A DNA stretch of 64,000 nt from Cladophialophora immunda (GCF_000835495.1 NW_015622541.1:62001-126000), one strand, 5' to 3'. Positions 21,787 through 32,763 are shown, counted from the stretch's first letter. Numbers and translations are program-made. The notes: generated by a model not told the origin, from the letters alone.

Positions 21787-22482
21787 TCAACTTCCACGCA
21801 TCTTGACAGTCAAGAGAGCCTGCCTGAGAATCGCACCCTCCATAGGCACGACTTCGGCGGCACCGACTTCCTCGATCTTTTCTCTAACAGCCTTCAGCAA
21901 CGCCTCTGCTTCCGCCTGCGAGGCTTTCCTCTGATGTCTTTTGTTTGCCAATAGTAGCTCAACCTTCTTTCCTTTCTTTAGAAACTCTTGCATCTGCTTC
22001 ATCTTGAGCTGGAGGTCGTTGGCGCTGATGGCCCAGTTGAGCTCCAACTGCTTCGGTCTCTTCTCCTTCTCCAGGCGTTTCTGGTTCTTCAACAAGTCTT
22101 CTTGGCGATTTATCCTCTGGATTAGCTCTGCACGTGTGACAATCTGCACAATAGCCATCTCGCCTTCTGCGGGCTTGTTCATTTGTAGCACATATTGGGT
22201 AGCGCGGTCAATGGAATCGAGCAATTTGGAGAGGGGCTGCGGCTCAGAGAGCTTCCCGTCGGGGCCTTTGAGTTGGACTTTGGAGGAACGGATTTTCTCG
22301 TTCAGAGTGAAAGCCGCGATTTTGTCGTCGATGGTTTTGATTTCAATTTTCCCAGCGACGCGTCGTTGATCGATGGTGAGATCGGGCGTGGCCGCAAAGC
22401 ATCTGTGTGATGCTAGCTGAAAGCGTTGAACAGGTGCGAGAGCCCGCAGCAGCGGCCGAGCGAACAATAGGGACCGCCGCAT
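21787..22482 (-). CDS. Mitochondrial translation initiation factor IF-3
   Basis: Mitochondrial IF3, which binds the small ribosomal subunit and helps start-codon choice. Single exon, 231 residues. Residues 1-30 form a presequence (Arg, Leu, Ala, Phe, no acids). The N-domain is divergent (IRSSKVQLKGPDGKLSEPQP), followed by a Lys/Arg-rich linker helix. The C-domain shows KQLELNWAISANDLQLKMKQ and FLKKGKKVELLLANKRHQRK, the core IF3 pattern. The end, LLTVKMRGS, matches the usual KMRG tail. Yeast Aim23 is the distant counterpart. It is divergent from GDA1 with 229 bp between the starts. Confidence 0.88.
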   Translation of the reverse strand: MRRSLLFARPLLRALAPVQRFQLASHRCFAATPDLTIDQRRVAGKIEIKTIDDKIAAFTLNEKIRSSKVQLKGPDGKLSEPQPLSKLLDSIDRATQYVLQMNKPAEGEMAIVQIVTRAELIQRINRQEDLLKNQKRLEKEKRPKQLELNWAISANDLQLKMKQMQEFLKKGKKVELLLANKRHQRKASQAEAEALLKAVREKIEEVGAAEVVPMEGAILRQALLTVKMRGS

Positions 22483-22711
22483 CCAAGTATCAATCGAGGA
22501 ATCCTGTTAAGAGAAGGGGATTGCTGCAAAATTCCCAGCTCAATTCTTGTCACTTGCAACCCCAAATCTTCAAAGTAGCGAGAGGCACAGCCTCACAAAT
22601 TTCTCCGCATTGACGGGTCCCTGTCCATCCGCAGCCTCTACGACTAATTTCAAGAATTCTAGATTGCACGTTCTCCCTTTTCGTTCTATTTCGCTCGCTT
22701 TGCCGACTTCC
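22483..22711. promoter_or_regulatory. Short divergent promoter, mitochondrial IF3 and GDA1
   Basis: 229 bp between divergent start codons; no firm element was recognised. Confidence 0.4.
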
Positions 22712-24430
22712 ATGTCCTCTTTTGCCAAATCCTCCGACCGATCCGGCATCTGGTCATACGTTCCTTTCAGTGCCTCGCCTCGCCGCCGATCTGTTAGTAG
22801 CGGACTTCCTCGCGCCGCAGCCAACAACCACCCCTGGGATCCCTTTGAAAAAACAGATCGACAAACAAGCGGCTCGGGCGCAAGCCGACCATCCATCCTG
22901 GAGTCCGCTCAGAAAGCCTGGATGACTCAAAGTCGTCAGGCTCGCTATTTCAAGACAGGAGGGGTCCTTACCCTGATCGTTCTCCTCTACTGGGTCCTCT
23001 CGGGAGGAAATGAGAGCACCTATAGCTCTGTCCAGAATGTCTACACTCCAGCCAATTCTCCGACTTCAAGATGCTCGAAACCTTATGACCCTTCGCGGCC
23101 CCTTGTGCAGTATGCTATTATGATCGACGCGGGCAGCACAGGAAGCAGAATACATGTGTACAAATTCAACAATTGCGGGCCAACCCCGGAACTGGAGAAT
23201 GAAGAGTTCAAGATGACTGAGAAGAGGCCAGAGGGCTCCGGGTTGAGTTCATACAAGACAGATGCCGAGGGAGCCGCCAGGAGTCTCGACCCCCTCATGG
23301 AAGTGGCAATGGCTTCCGTGCCAAACGAGTACAAGTCATGCACGCCTATCGCCGTCAAGGCGACTGCGGGTCTACGACTCTTGGGGGACGAGATGAGCGC
23401 CAAGATCCTTGAAGCCGTTCGAAATAGACTAGAGACTCATTATCCTTTCCCCGTGGTGTCTCGCGAAAAAGGCGGCGTGGAAATTATGAAAGGGGAGGAT
23501 GAAGGCGTCTTCGCTTGGATCACTACCAACTATCTGTTAGGCAAGATTGGAGGGCCCGATGAAACTCCAACGGCAGCCGTCTTTGACCTCGGTGGCGGTT
23601 CAACTCAGATTGTCTTCCAGCCGACTTTTAAGAACAGTCCCCATGGAGGCATGCCACAGAAAATGGAAGAGGGCGACCACAAGTACAACCTGAAGTTCGG
23701 AGGGCGAGAATTTGAGCTATATCAGCACTCGCATCTCGGCTACGGACTCATGTCAGCGCGGAAAGCCTTGCACCAGCTGGTCCTCGACCGCATGCACAAG
23801 CAGAATCCCGATTCTAAGGCGTGGCTCAGCAATCCCATCCCGAACAGCTGCATCACTCCCGGCATACAGAAAAAAGTCGTCGTTGAGATGCCTGCCGATC
23901 ACGAATTGTCAGGAGAGCACACAGTGATAATGGAGGGTCCCGTCGACGCCATTCCAGCTCAATGTCGAGCTCTCGCCGAAGCCATCCTTTACAAGGACAA
24001 AGAATGCACAATTGCTCCCTGCTCCTTTAATGGTGTGCACCAACCGTCACTCGAAAAGACCTTCGCTAGGGAGGATGTCTACATCTTCTCGTACTTCTAT
24101 GACCGCACGCACGACTTGGGTATGCCTGAATCATTCACTTTGCGCGAACTCCAAGACCTTACCGCCAGAGTCTGCGGGGGAGAAGGCTCGTGGGATGCGT
24201 TTGCCGGGATCGAGGGTGTTCTAGACGATCTCCGAGAGAGGCCCGAGTGGTGTTTGGATTTGAATTTCATGTCGGCGCTCCTGCATACAGGCTATGAGAT
24301 GCCAATTGACAGAGAGGTCAAGATTGCAAAGAAGATCAAGGGCAACGAATTGGGATGGTGCCTAGGCGCGAGTTTGCCACTGCTCGAGAAGGAGAGTGGC
24401 TGGCAGTGTCGCATCAAAGAGGTTTCGTAA
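22712..24430 (+). CDS. GDA1: Golgi guanosine diphosphatase (GDA1/CD39 NTPase)
   Basis: Type II Golgi membrane enzyme that hydrolyses GDP left after mannosyl transfer, so that GDP-mannose import can continue. Single exon, 572 residues from ATG 22712; the frame opens upstream with TTG. A short cytosolic tail with basic and Ser residues precedes one membrane anchor at about 84-99 (VLTLIVLLYWVLSGG). All four apyrase motifs are visible: DAGSTGSR (about 139), KATAGLRLLG, the EDEGVFAW region and DLGGGSTQIVF (about 292). Length and order match fungal Gda1. It should work with the glycosylation machinery; no partner gene is adjacent. Confidence 0.95.
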   Translation: MSSFAKSSDRSGIWSYVPFSASPRRRSVSSGLPRAAANNHPWDPFEKTDRQTSGSGASRPSILESAQKAWMTQSRQARYFKTGGVLTLIVLLYWVLSGGNESTYSSVQNVYTPANSPTSRCSKPYDPSRPLVQYAIMIDAGSTGSRIHVYKFNNCGPTPELENEEFKMTEKRPEGSGLSSYKTDAEGAARSLDPLMEVAMASVPNEYKSCTPIAVKATAGLRLLGDEMSAKILEAVRNRLETHYPFPVVSREKGGVEIMKGEDEGVFAWITTNYLLGKIGGPDETPTAAVFDLGGGSTQIVFQPTFKNSPHGGMPQKMEEGDHKYNLKFGGREFELYQHSHLGYGLMSARKALHQLVLDRMHKQNPDSKAWLSNPIPNSCITPGIQKKVVVEMPADHELSGEHTVIMEGPVDAIPAQCRALAEAILYKDKECTIAPCSFNGVHQPSLEKTFAREDVYIFSYFYDRTHDLGMPESFTLRELQDLTARVCGGEGSWDAFAGIEGVLDDLRERPEWCLDLNFMSALLHTGYEMPIDREVKIAKKIKGNELGWCLGASLPLLEKESGWQCRIKEVS

Positions 24431-24877
24431 TAGCGAAGCGGCATGATTCTGGGGCTTTTCTTACGAGCCTCTATTGCTTCATGGTCTTCTGGATGGGTCG
24501 ATACGGGCCTGGACCGGAATGGGCGCACGGGACATGGTTCACACACGATTATATTGCGTTATGGTCTACATAAGATTTGATGTCACTTCGGTTCGACTAG
24601 ACACGACAGAGATCGAGGCACCTCGCTCTTAGGGTGTAGAATGATAAACAAAACTTGATTCACGTAACGAGAGTGCAGGGCCATCGCTTCTTGTCGGTGG
24701 TGGTGGTGATAGTCCGCGATCCATTTGCCTCTTTCTCTCTGGCTCGTATTCTACTTCGATCTAGAAGTGAATCAATCCAAACGCGCCGCCGCCAATACAA
24801 CACAAAGAGTCCCCTTCACGTCTTCCTCTTATAGGCGATGTCCAATGTGCATCTTCCGAGGCGTCGTATCTTAGCAT
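24431..24877. other. Convergent 3' region, GDA1 and PPPDE fusion gene
   Basis: 447 bp between two stop codons. Probable 3' untranslated regions; no gene or clear element. Confidence 0.45.
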
Positions 24878-26897
24878 TCAAAACCCGCCTTTGCCCAACA
24901 ATTCCTCCCCAACCTCTTTCAACAGCTTCTCTCCTTTACAGTCAGCCCTCTTCCCCAGCTCCTTCAGTACATCCTTGAGCTCCATTGCCCGACACAGATC
25001 CCAAAGCATGTCGCCAGCAGGTGCTGAGTAGAGAAGCACCCCGAGGGTAAGCAGGAGGGCGTGGAGCGTTTCTTTGAGATTACCGCTTCCCGAAGGAGTG
25101 GTCGTGGTTGGGGCGGGTGCGAGAGCTGCCAGGGACGAAATGCTCTCGAGCAAAGCGGCGGCAAGGTCGTCGCTCACGGCTCCTCCCTCTTCGGCGGGTG
25201 TGTCGGGGGACGTGGTTGGGAAGCTGTGCGCGTAAAACCGCACGTTATGCGTCCAACTTGCAAGGTTGTATACCAAAACTGCAGCCAAAGACCTCGAGTT
25301 CAGATGTGGTGATAGCAGGCACTGCGCCGCAAGGTCTTCTAGCCTTTCTTTCAAAACGTTGCTTGTAGAAGGAGAAGGTGACGAGGACGAGTGCGATTTG
25401 AAGATCTGCTCCTGGAAGATATTGGAGGAGAACAAGTTGCACCCAAGTTGGAGAGTGACAGATTGAATATTGTATGGTGCCTTCGTGAAATCACCTTGGG
25501 AGGTCTGGATTGTACTGAAGAGTGCCAAAAGTGTGCGATGTTCGCGTTCAGTGGTCAGGAAACTCGCGACACGAGGATCGGCCGCCGCAACGCGGACAAG
25601 GTCGATGGCTGCAAAAACGCTCTCTTTTGGAAGGCCGGTGAATTTGGAGGCAATGTGCTCACTGAAGGCGTGCAGATCTGGGAGTGCAGCTTCTGTCATG
25701 CCCTTGGCGTCGCGCATTTTGATGTAGCTCACGAGGTCCTGTACCGATTTGTCGTCTGAGAAGGTTCTGCCTAACTTCCCGAGCAGCTTCTCCAAAGGTG
25801 GCGTCTTCGTGTAGAGAATCGGTGTATCGATAACATGTTGGAACGTTGGCAGTCTCAAGTTTGAATGCTGATGTTGTGGCGGCTTCGCCATCTGCAACAG
25901 CAACTGAACATTGCCTCTTAATTGAGCCGGATTCGCACCGGCCCATTCATCCTGCTTCTGGCCCCGAAGGAACGTTATAAATGTCGGTGTCGCGCGGACA
26001 CTATATCTCTGTGCCACTGCATGAGCGGAAGGGGACGCCGAGATGTCGATCTTGATCAACTTTGCACCTGAACGCGTGCCTGCTTCGGCAGCCAAGTCGT
26101 CGTAAGTCGGATAGACGATTTTACAAGGCGGGCATGTCGCTGAGGTGAAGAATATGACGGCAAAAGATTGTGAGGCTGAGGAGAGCAGGGAATCCAATTC
26201 AGAGAGAGTGGTGATGTTGTGGACCTTGCCGGGACCGTCTGCGGGTGGTTGAGCATTGATAATGGCGGGAGCGGTGAGTTTGTGAGACGAGCCATTGGAT
26301 AATGAAGAGGATAAAACTTCCTTGTGATCGGCCTTAGAGGTTTGCTGCGCCGCCAACTGAGTGCGGCCAGTATTCTGACCTGCGACAGCATCGGGTGCCT
26401 GGGTCATGGCTCTCATCGACTCGTCAATCTGGCCTCTCAACATCTGTCCGATAGGAGTATTCAAGAATGTCTCCGGCAGGCTTCGAATCTCGTCAGGAAT
26501 GCTCTTACCGACGAGAAACATGGCGAGATCCTGCGTGAAGTTGTTGCAGTTGTGCAAAAACAAATCATACGATTCGGGCGTGTAGATTGTCTCCAGCGAC
26601 TCGATGTATTCGTCGACGACATCGAGGGGTAGATGCGTCTGACCCAAACTCATGATCTTCATCGGTCGGCCATGGTGGGTTGAGCCAGGGATTTTCCGGT
26701 GAATGCCCTGGCCGAAGAAATACTCGACATTATCGAAGACGATTGCCGTGTGATAAATGGCGTCGATGTGAATGCCTGTCAAGGCTTGAGAGAATTGACG
26801 GGCGAGGCCCTAGATGCCATTAGCTTGTTCTGGCGATGTCTCTGTACGGGCGGGATGTTACCTGCGACAGGTCGTAGATGTACAGCTGGACCTCCAT
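24878..26897 (-). CDS. PPPDE (DeSI-type) peptidase - thioredoxin - PUL domain protein
   Basis: Three-domain protein likely to act in ubiquitin/SUMO removal. Exon 1 (26897-26862) encodes MEVQLYIYDLSQ; a 52-bp intron leads to exon 2 (26809-24878), for 655 residues. The first exon supplies the opening strand of the PPPDE fold, so the splice is well supported. The PPPDE domain (1-150) carries the catalytic pair His32 (YHTAIV) and Cys100 (HNCNNFT). A thioredoxin-like domain (about 205-320) has CPPC at 238-241. A PUL domain, the Cdc48-binding helical module of Doa1/PLAA, fills about 350-650. Known parts suggest an isopeptidase with Cdc48 recruitment; the redox role is unknown. Confidence 0.9.
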
Positions 26898-27223
26898 GGC
26901 CGTTGGAATGTGAGTGTCTGATGGCGCTATCCCATCATGCGGATTGAGGAATCGATATATGTATTTGGAATGTCGAGGGATGTTGTGTGTAGTCTCATCG
27001 CAGGCGACAAAAGTACGTAAGCCGCCGCAGCCTCGTGCAGGCTGGAAATGTGTGGCGTCACCGAGTAATCAAGAAATCCCGCCATCACTCCCCACTGTTA
27101 CAGGATTGCTTCTTCACAAAACCCATCTCGATCTGTTTTGTGCAAGCGAGGAACACGATCATTTAGATTCGGGAGCAAATGGATGGCATCCTAGAACGCC
27201 TCGCTCTGCCTTGAGAATTCACC
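26898..27223. promoter_or_regulatory. Divergent promoter, PPPDE fusion and EF-hand protein
   Basis: 326 bp between start codons. A weak frame crosses it with no motif. No element can be named. Confidence 0.4.
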
Positions 27224-27930
27224 ATGGCGCCCCGCAAGACCCCAGCCAAGGGCAAGGCCGTTGTCAGACCTGCCCGAGATACGAATCCATCTGCTACTTC
27301 AAAATCACGCCGGTCAAAGCTTGCAAAGGAGAACGATATCACAGCAGAAGAAGAGGCTGGGATTAAAGAAGCATGGAGCCTCTTTTGCTTGGACGAGGTC
27401 GAGGAGTACGAAGACGAAAAGGGGGGTGTGATTCGGACGAGCGACGTGCAGAATGCGTTGAAGTAAGTCAGGAACAGGGGAGGACAGCATCCTGGGGTAT
27501 TCGATGTGACATACTGTGAACTGACAACTTAACTTTCTCCTCTGACAGAGCGCAAGGTCTCGCTCCCAGCAGTCAATCACAGATGCAAGAATTCATCGAA
27601 ACCCTTGATCCCGAGTCGGAAGGCTACGTGACGTATCCGCACTTTCTTGCCTTGTGCGCTATTCAGCTGAAATCCAAGACCGATGAGACCAAGGCAGAAG
27701 AAGTCGAGACTGCCTTTAATCTCTTCCATCCTGGTCAAGGCGCTGGCGGACACGAGCAAGTGATTCGGCTGCAGGACTTACGGGCAGTGGCCAAAACACT
27801 GAAGGAGCAGGTCGATGACGATGTATTGAAAGCCATGATATTGGAGGCGAACGGAGGCAAGGGTGTCGGCAGGGGGGTGAACATGGACGAATTCCAAGCA
27901 ATCATGACCCGGGCTGGTGTATTTCAATAG
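27224..27930 (+). CDS. Calmodulin/centrin-like EF-hand protein with degenerate loops
   Basis: A 206-residue protein with EF-hand architecture. Exons are 27224-27462 and 27549-27930, joined over an 86-bp intron. Residues 1-40 are basic (Lys/Arg/Pro/Ala), unlike calmodulin. The rest shows four helix-loop-helix units, but the loops are poor calcium sites: DPESEGYVTYPH lacks the acidic residue at position 12, and the last loop (ANGGKGVGRGVNMDEF) is expanded and lacks early acids. It resembles the centrin/Cdc31 and myosin-light-chain group more than calmodulin proper, probably calcium-independent. The partner and location are unknown; the basic tail could bind nucleic acid or membranes. Confidence 0.75.
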
Positions 27931-28895
27931 CTTGTTGCTGGGGCTATGGAGGTTTGATTGATATCAAAATATCAAACTGTACAGCAAGCGACGAGATATC
28001 GAGGCACCAATGTCTCCACACAAATCAGACCGCAGCCCATGATACAGCCACGACAGTAGAGATCCGTGGAAGTCTCGCGACCAGATATTGTCTTCTGGGC
28101 GTTGAATCGAGACCTGATACTTTTCTAGCTTCCCTGTCCACACTGGCTCGCTTTGGAGCGAAATTAAACGGCCAGCTCTAGCATAGATAGAAGCGAACGA
28201 GATCAAGAGGCATCTAAGAAGGCTCAGGACTCGGGGTCGACAGCGGCGAGCTCTGGTCGAGGGTGCGATGCTCGAGCCGATACCGTCTATGAATGCACGA
28301 AGCCTTCGACATTAGTACGAGATCGACGGCCATCAACCGATCTTGTTTTGCGTGGACGCTGCTCCAGAGAACTTGATTGCAGCTCGAGAAACAAAGACAG
28401 AAAGGTGCAGAAATTGAAGGTGCAAAATATTTCAAAAGTTTGTGTCTGACGCTTTCGGCGCCGAGCTTTTGGGAGGCGAAAAGGCTCTATTGAGGTGCAT
28501 TCTTCAGACCTCATGGCTCACAACTCTTTGCTTCCGAGGCAAGAGACGTGACGAAACAAGAGACCTCCTGAGCAGACGCACAGCATGCATCATGAACATT
28601 GCCCAATCCTCGACCTCTGACCCTCCATCGATCGACAATCGCACTGCAAAGGACACGCATTGATCTGCGCAGACAGCTGATCGGGCGAAAACCGACCTGT
28701 CACCAAGTGATGCTCACTTCACTTCACGATATGACCGTAATGGGGGGATTTTCTCCCTTCAAAATAAATGATAAAATGAGACGAGAGACGCAACCGCACC
28801 TTTGAAAGCCTGCCAGACTTCGAGCTCGAATCGAGACTCAAGTGCTTCTCCTCTTACCCACCCCTCCACCGGCCTTCTGTGTCTACCTTCGAAAC
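27931..28895. other. Intergenic, promoter of the secreted metallopeptidase-like gene
   Basis: 965 bp. Short frames on both strands have no recognisable domain. Probably the 3' end of the EF-hand gene and the promoter of the secreted gene; nothing firm was seen. Confidence 0.45.
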
Positions 28896-29984
28896 ATGCG
28901 TTCCCTCTATCGTCTCTATTGCTTGTTGGCACCACTCTCCTTCTTGCTCATTGCTCAGATCGCACTATGTCAGAATTACGGCCCTCGATTTCGCTTTGAC
29001 AACCAGGACAACGGAAATGGCGAGGACCTGCCCGAAACCCCCCAACAGCGACAGAATGATCTTCATTGGGGTTTTCACGAGGCGCTGATGCTGGCCAGAA
29101 TGGTGTCGGTAACCTTCAACCCTTGCGAGCCGGTGAGTGAAATATGCCTGATGCCCTTTTGTGCACGACACTCTGGCAATAACGTATGACCCTGACACAG
29201 GACACAGGTCTTTCTCCGCTATTTCAAACGAGCCGACGCGGATTTCGTCAGGGACGTCTTCTACACAATTGCCAACATCCCGCTCGGGGGCCTTCCACCG
29301 AATCTGCAAGATTTCAACGCATTCAACCAATTCGTCTCCGGCTTCGGACAGAACGCAGTCAATCCCAAATTCGACCAGCTGTCGATATCGATCAATGACA
29401 ACAGTGCAATTGGTGAATACACCCCATTGTGTGCGACTGTCCCGGGCTTCCAGGCATACTTCGACCAGAAATACGACACACTGGGAGACCTGGGCTTCAT
29501 ATCTGTCTGCGATTACGCCTTCAATTTCCCGTCCCTTGCCGACATCGAGAACCCGCCAAGCTGGGCCAGAGATCCGACGACGGGGGCTCCCGAACCGGGC
29601 TTTGGGTGTGACGGTCTGCTTGATCACGACAACGACTACATGCTGAGCCTCAGTGGGATCATGCTGCATGAGATTTTCCATTGGCCCTATCTCCTGCGGG
29701 ACATTCCGGGCTATGACACCTACATTTCCCTGTACCAAGATGACCAGCTCGCAATTCAGGACTGGGACGGGCCATTCCCAACGGACGGTTATGGCCCCTA
29801 TCACGCCATGCAAATCAACAACCTCCAACCACAGCAATCATCCTCGGGGTGGCCATCCTTGAATAACGCCGACAGTTATCTCTACTACGCTCTGTCGAAG
29901 TGGTGGCAATTTAAGTGCCGACGAACATTTGGTCCTGCAGTCGATGAGGACGATGGTCACCGGCGCGAGTATCCGCGGTATTGA
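28896..29984 (+). CDS. Secreted zincin metallopeptidase-like protein (HExxH)
   Basis: A secreted protein of 337 residues with a zinc-peptidase signature. Exons are 28896-29132 and 29208-29984, separated by a 75-bp intron with a ctgac branch motif; the splice joins FNPCEP to VFLRYFKRAD in frame. Residues 1-26 are a signal peptide (cleavage likely after IALC). The motif LHEIFHW gives His233, Glu234 and His237, the zinc/catalytic residues of zincins. The overall layout, with a preceding helix-rich region and several cysteines, is like the deuterolysin/M35-type fungal proteins, but I could not identify the third ligand. Protease activity is therefore an inference. Confidence 0.75.
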
Positions 29985-30843
29985 TCGGGCTGACCCTACA
30001 GTCACGAAAAGCCATCCTTTGTCCACGAAACAGCCAATAACATAGATGAGTGCACTTTCCCTATCGAGTTACACAGGAATCCCGGAACTTGATCCATGTT
30101 ATGTGGAAGGCCGGTTGAGACTGAATGCTGCTCGTCGCCTCTGGATGCTCAAAAGAGGCCACCATTCTGTTCTCAGACCTGTGGCGGGCTGATTACCAGT
30201 TGCGAGTGTGCTTCAGCTAACCACAGTTGATTGTCCCGGTGCGGCCCTCGTCCACATATGGGAGAATGATTCTCAATACCTTGTGACCTACATAGATGGG
30301 GTGGATGCAATACACAAGCATGAAGTGTCCTGTCTTAAGAGAATTTCCAACTTTCCGACCACCATTCTGGGAAACAGCCCGTAATTAATGCAGGATACAC
30401 TCGACCCTTTGCCCCCTAAGATCGCCCCTCGCGCTATAACGGACAAGCTTAATTCTTCGCCTTTCCTTCCTTCTATCGTTACTTCGAGATACAACGCATA
30501 AGAGAGCTGCCTCCCTGAATCTGATCCTGCGGCCCCCTTTTTGCACTGATAGCGCATCAAGCCATCACATGCCTTTTGTGCGCTTGATCACTACGGCTCC
30601 TATGGGAAAATTGGTCATAAGCGTACAATGTCTAACTATGTCGACTTTTCGCCCGGCTTTTCTGGCTGTGCCAGCCAAAGGTCTAACCCACAGGCACGAG
30701 CAAGAGGTGAGAGTCCCAAATCTTCGGTGCGTGGCAACATCGTCCAGATCAGCTGATACAGTCCATCCATGCATCTATTCCCCCAAGAGAAACCGCTTTG
30801 GATATTATGGTGCCAGGAGAAACTTTTGCCGGACTCCGTTAGG
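29985..30843. other. Convergent 3' region, metallopeptidase-like gene and F-box gene
   Basis: 859 bp between two stop codons, unusually long for a convergent gap here. A plus frame at 30569-31162 overlaps the F-box gene antisense and has no family likeness. Nothing else is supported. Confidence 0.45.
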
Positions 30844-32763
30844 TCAAACGATATCCAACGTATCCATCTTCCATATCTCAACGTGTTGTACGTCCTTCTC
30901 CTCCACTCTCCTCACTCGCCGCCTGTATACGGTTCCCTCCTTCGACTTGTTTCCCTCCCCATGGTGGCCATTACCGTTGATTTCGCGGAGCTCCTCTCCT
31001 GAATTGGATTTCTCTCCAACCGCCTCCTCCACAACTCCTCCAATTTCCCAAATCTTATTTCCCAGCCCAATATACTTCAATTTGGGAAAGTCCGGCGGCT
31101 CAATTCCTCCTGGGCCAATGTGCTCGGACAGAGCCTCACTTATCTTCTGCTCGTGCATATAATCCGAGAGAGCCACGAAATTGTCGTGCGCTTCTCTGCT
31201 TTTCCTTCCATCCTCTCCACCGACAGCGAGATCCGGCGGAAATGAAGGAGCAAGCACGCGGATAGCCCACAGTTCGCTTAGAAACGGCATCAGTAACCTC
31301 AACATCTCTGCCTGCGACTCCTCAAGACAATCAATTGCGGCGGCGAGCTGTGTTAGGTTCGGGCACGAGCGGATGAGGCGGGCGGTTATGGAGGTCGGCA
31401 GAGGCCAACGAGAAGGCAAAATGAGGTGTTGAAGCGTAGGACCACAGACGGTGCAGATGTTGGTGATGTAGAGGTCCCTCAGGGAGATTGTCGCCGAACA
31501 GGAGGTCGAGCTGCTAGGCGTATTCCTGGCAGAGGCGGTTCCGTTACCAATTGATCTGGACCAAGGGGAGTGCTCGGCGGAGGTAGGGGTAGAGTCCGAA
31601 CTGCCTATGTCATTGCTGCGGTCTTGCCCATTGCAATCTGCCATGGTGCCATTAGACCTGCTTGGTTTATATCTTGCATTGACAAGATACAATCTTTCCA
31701 AGCCAACGAACTGAGCCAAATCCATCGCATGTCTTTTATGCAACTGATCTAACCTCAGCGATTTGGGCTTCGGTTGATTTTCTTTGGTGTTCACCATCAT
31801 ATGCCATGTGCGGTCGATAAAATGGGTTGTGCTTTCCCGCCCGGCTACAACGGCGTCCCCATCCAACCCAAACGTATTTAATACCGTCACATCCTTGATA
31901 GTGCTGGGATCAAATGCAGCAAGGCACTCTGTTGTGTCGGCATTGGCGAAGAGGTTATACACACCCATTTTGCGCAGACGAAGTTTCCGTTTTGCCGCAG
32001 CGTTCTTCCGAAAGAAATGCGTAAGCACAACAGAAGGTTCTCCCTGTTCGCGCATGCGGGGTGAGAAGTGCAAGATAAGGCTCGAGAGGCGTGTCGCGTG
32101 GAGGAGCAGGGTGGAGATGTCATCGGGAAAACATAGAGGATCGTAGTGTGTTATTGTCAAGGACTTGAGATTCGGCAAAGGCGGGATGTCGTGTGATGGC
32201 TGGGGGGAGCGGTTCGTAGGGAAGCGAAGCCAAAGTTCCTCCAGTCGAGAAAGCTTCGCCAGTCCAGCATACATGTTTGGCTGTAGTCTGACGTCCATAT
32301 CCCACCGAAATCGCTCGAGATGGGTACATTGGTCAATAGCTGCCCGAAGAGCGATGTTCAGCACCATAATGCTCTCCGAGACGCGACCAGCTCTTGAATA
32401 TTCATGTAGATCCGAAGCACTGTATTCTCCGTCCAATGTCAGGGAGCGAACCAAACCCGACACATTTCTTGTTACCAAGGCATTGAGACCCATGGAGAAA
32501 GGACTCGCACTCCCAAATCCCTCGGGCACCTCGTCCTTGTAGCGAATAGTGCTGTATGATTTCAAGGTGACATTTTTCCACAGATGCGGCAGGGTCATGT
32601 ACCAAAGGACGCGCGAGGTGCGACAAAGTCGCGCAAGGGACGCGACATCGTCATCCAGGTATGAGATGATGTGGGCAACTGTGGTGAGAGGGAGCGTGTC
32701 CACGCCAAACGCGCCTTGTACTTCAGGACCATTACAGTACAGATGGTTGGCGCGCAAAGTCAT
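30844..32763 (-). CDS. F-box protein with leucine-rich C-terminal region
   Basis: Probable substrate-receptor subunit of an SCF ubiquitin ligase. Single exon, 639 residues. The N-terminal F-box (about 22-70) reads LPLTTVAHIISYLDDDVASLARLCRTS, shown here only in its start LPLTTVAHIISYL and the following LARLCRTSRVLWYMTLPHLW. The remainder has irregular leucine-rich stretches (LKSLTITHYDPLCF, LSSLILHFSP, LERLYLVNARY, LRDLYITNICTVCG) like the repeats that bind targets. A Ser/Thr-rich segment lies at about 395-440. Such fungal F-box proteins are numerous and variable; the target is unknown. No intron is needed. Confidence 0.82.
   Translation of the reverse strand: MTLRANHLYCNGPEVQGAFGVDTLPLTTVAHIISYLDDDVASLARLCRTSRVLWYMTLPHLWKNVTLKSYSTIRYKDEVPEGFGSASPFSMGLNALVTRNVSGLVRSLTLDGEYSASDLHEYSRAGRVSESIMVLNIALRAAIDQCTHLERFRWDMDVRLQPNMYAGLAKLSRLEELWLRFPTNRSPQPSHDIPPLPNLKSLTITHYDPLCFPDDISTLLLHATRLSSLILHFSPRMREQGEPSVVLTHFFRKNAAAKRKLRLRKMGVYNLFANADTTECLAAFDPSTIKDVTVLNTFGLDGDAVVAGRESTTHFIDRTWHMMVNTKENQPKPKSLRLDQLHKRHAMDLAQFVGLERLYLVNARYKPSRSNGTMADCNGQDRSNDIGSSDSTPTSAEHSPWSRSIGNGTASARNTPSSSTSCSATISLRDLYITNICTVCGPTLQHLILPSRWPLPTSITARLIRSCPNLTQLAAAIDCLEESQAEMLRLLMPFLSELWAIRVLAPSFPPDLAVGGEDGRKSREAHDNFVALSDYMHEQKISEALSEHIGPGGIEPPDFPKLKYIGLGNKIWEIGGVVEEAVGEKSNSGEELREINGNGHHGEGNKSKEGTVYRRRVRRVEEKDVQHVEIWKMDTLDIV

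Noticed and set aside
21564..24610. Possible tRNA B-box-like strings (ggttcgaatga near 21597, ggttcgactag near 24590)
   Set aside because: They do not match the full B-box, no A-box at proper spacing, and no cloverleaf could be drawn.
28965..29837. 290-codon minus frame
   Set aside because: Antisense to the secreted metallopeptidase-like gene, which has a signal peptide, a splice and HExxH; the antisense product has no motif.
30569..31162. 197-codon plus frame
   Set aside because: Overlaps the F-box gene antisense and has no motif or splice support.
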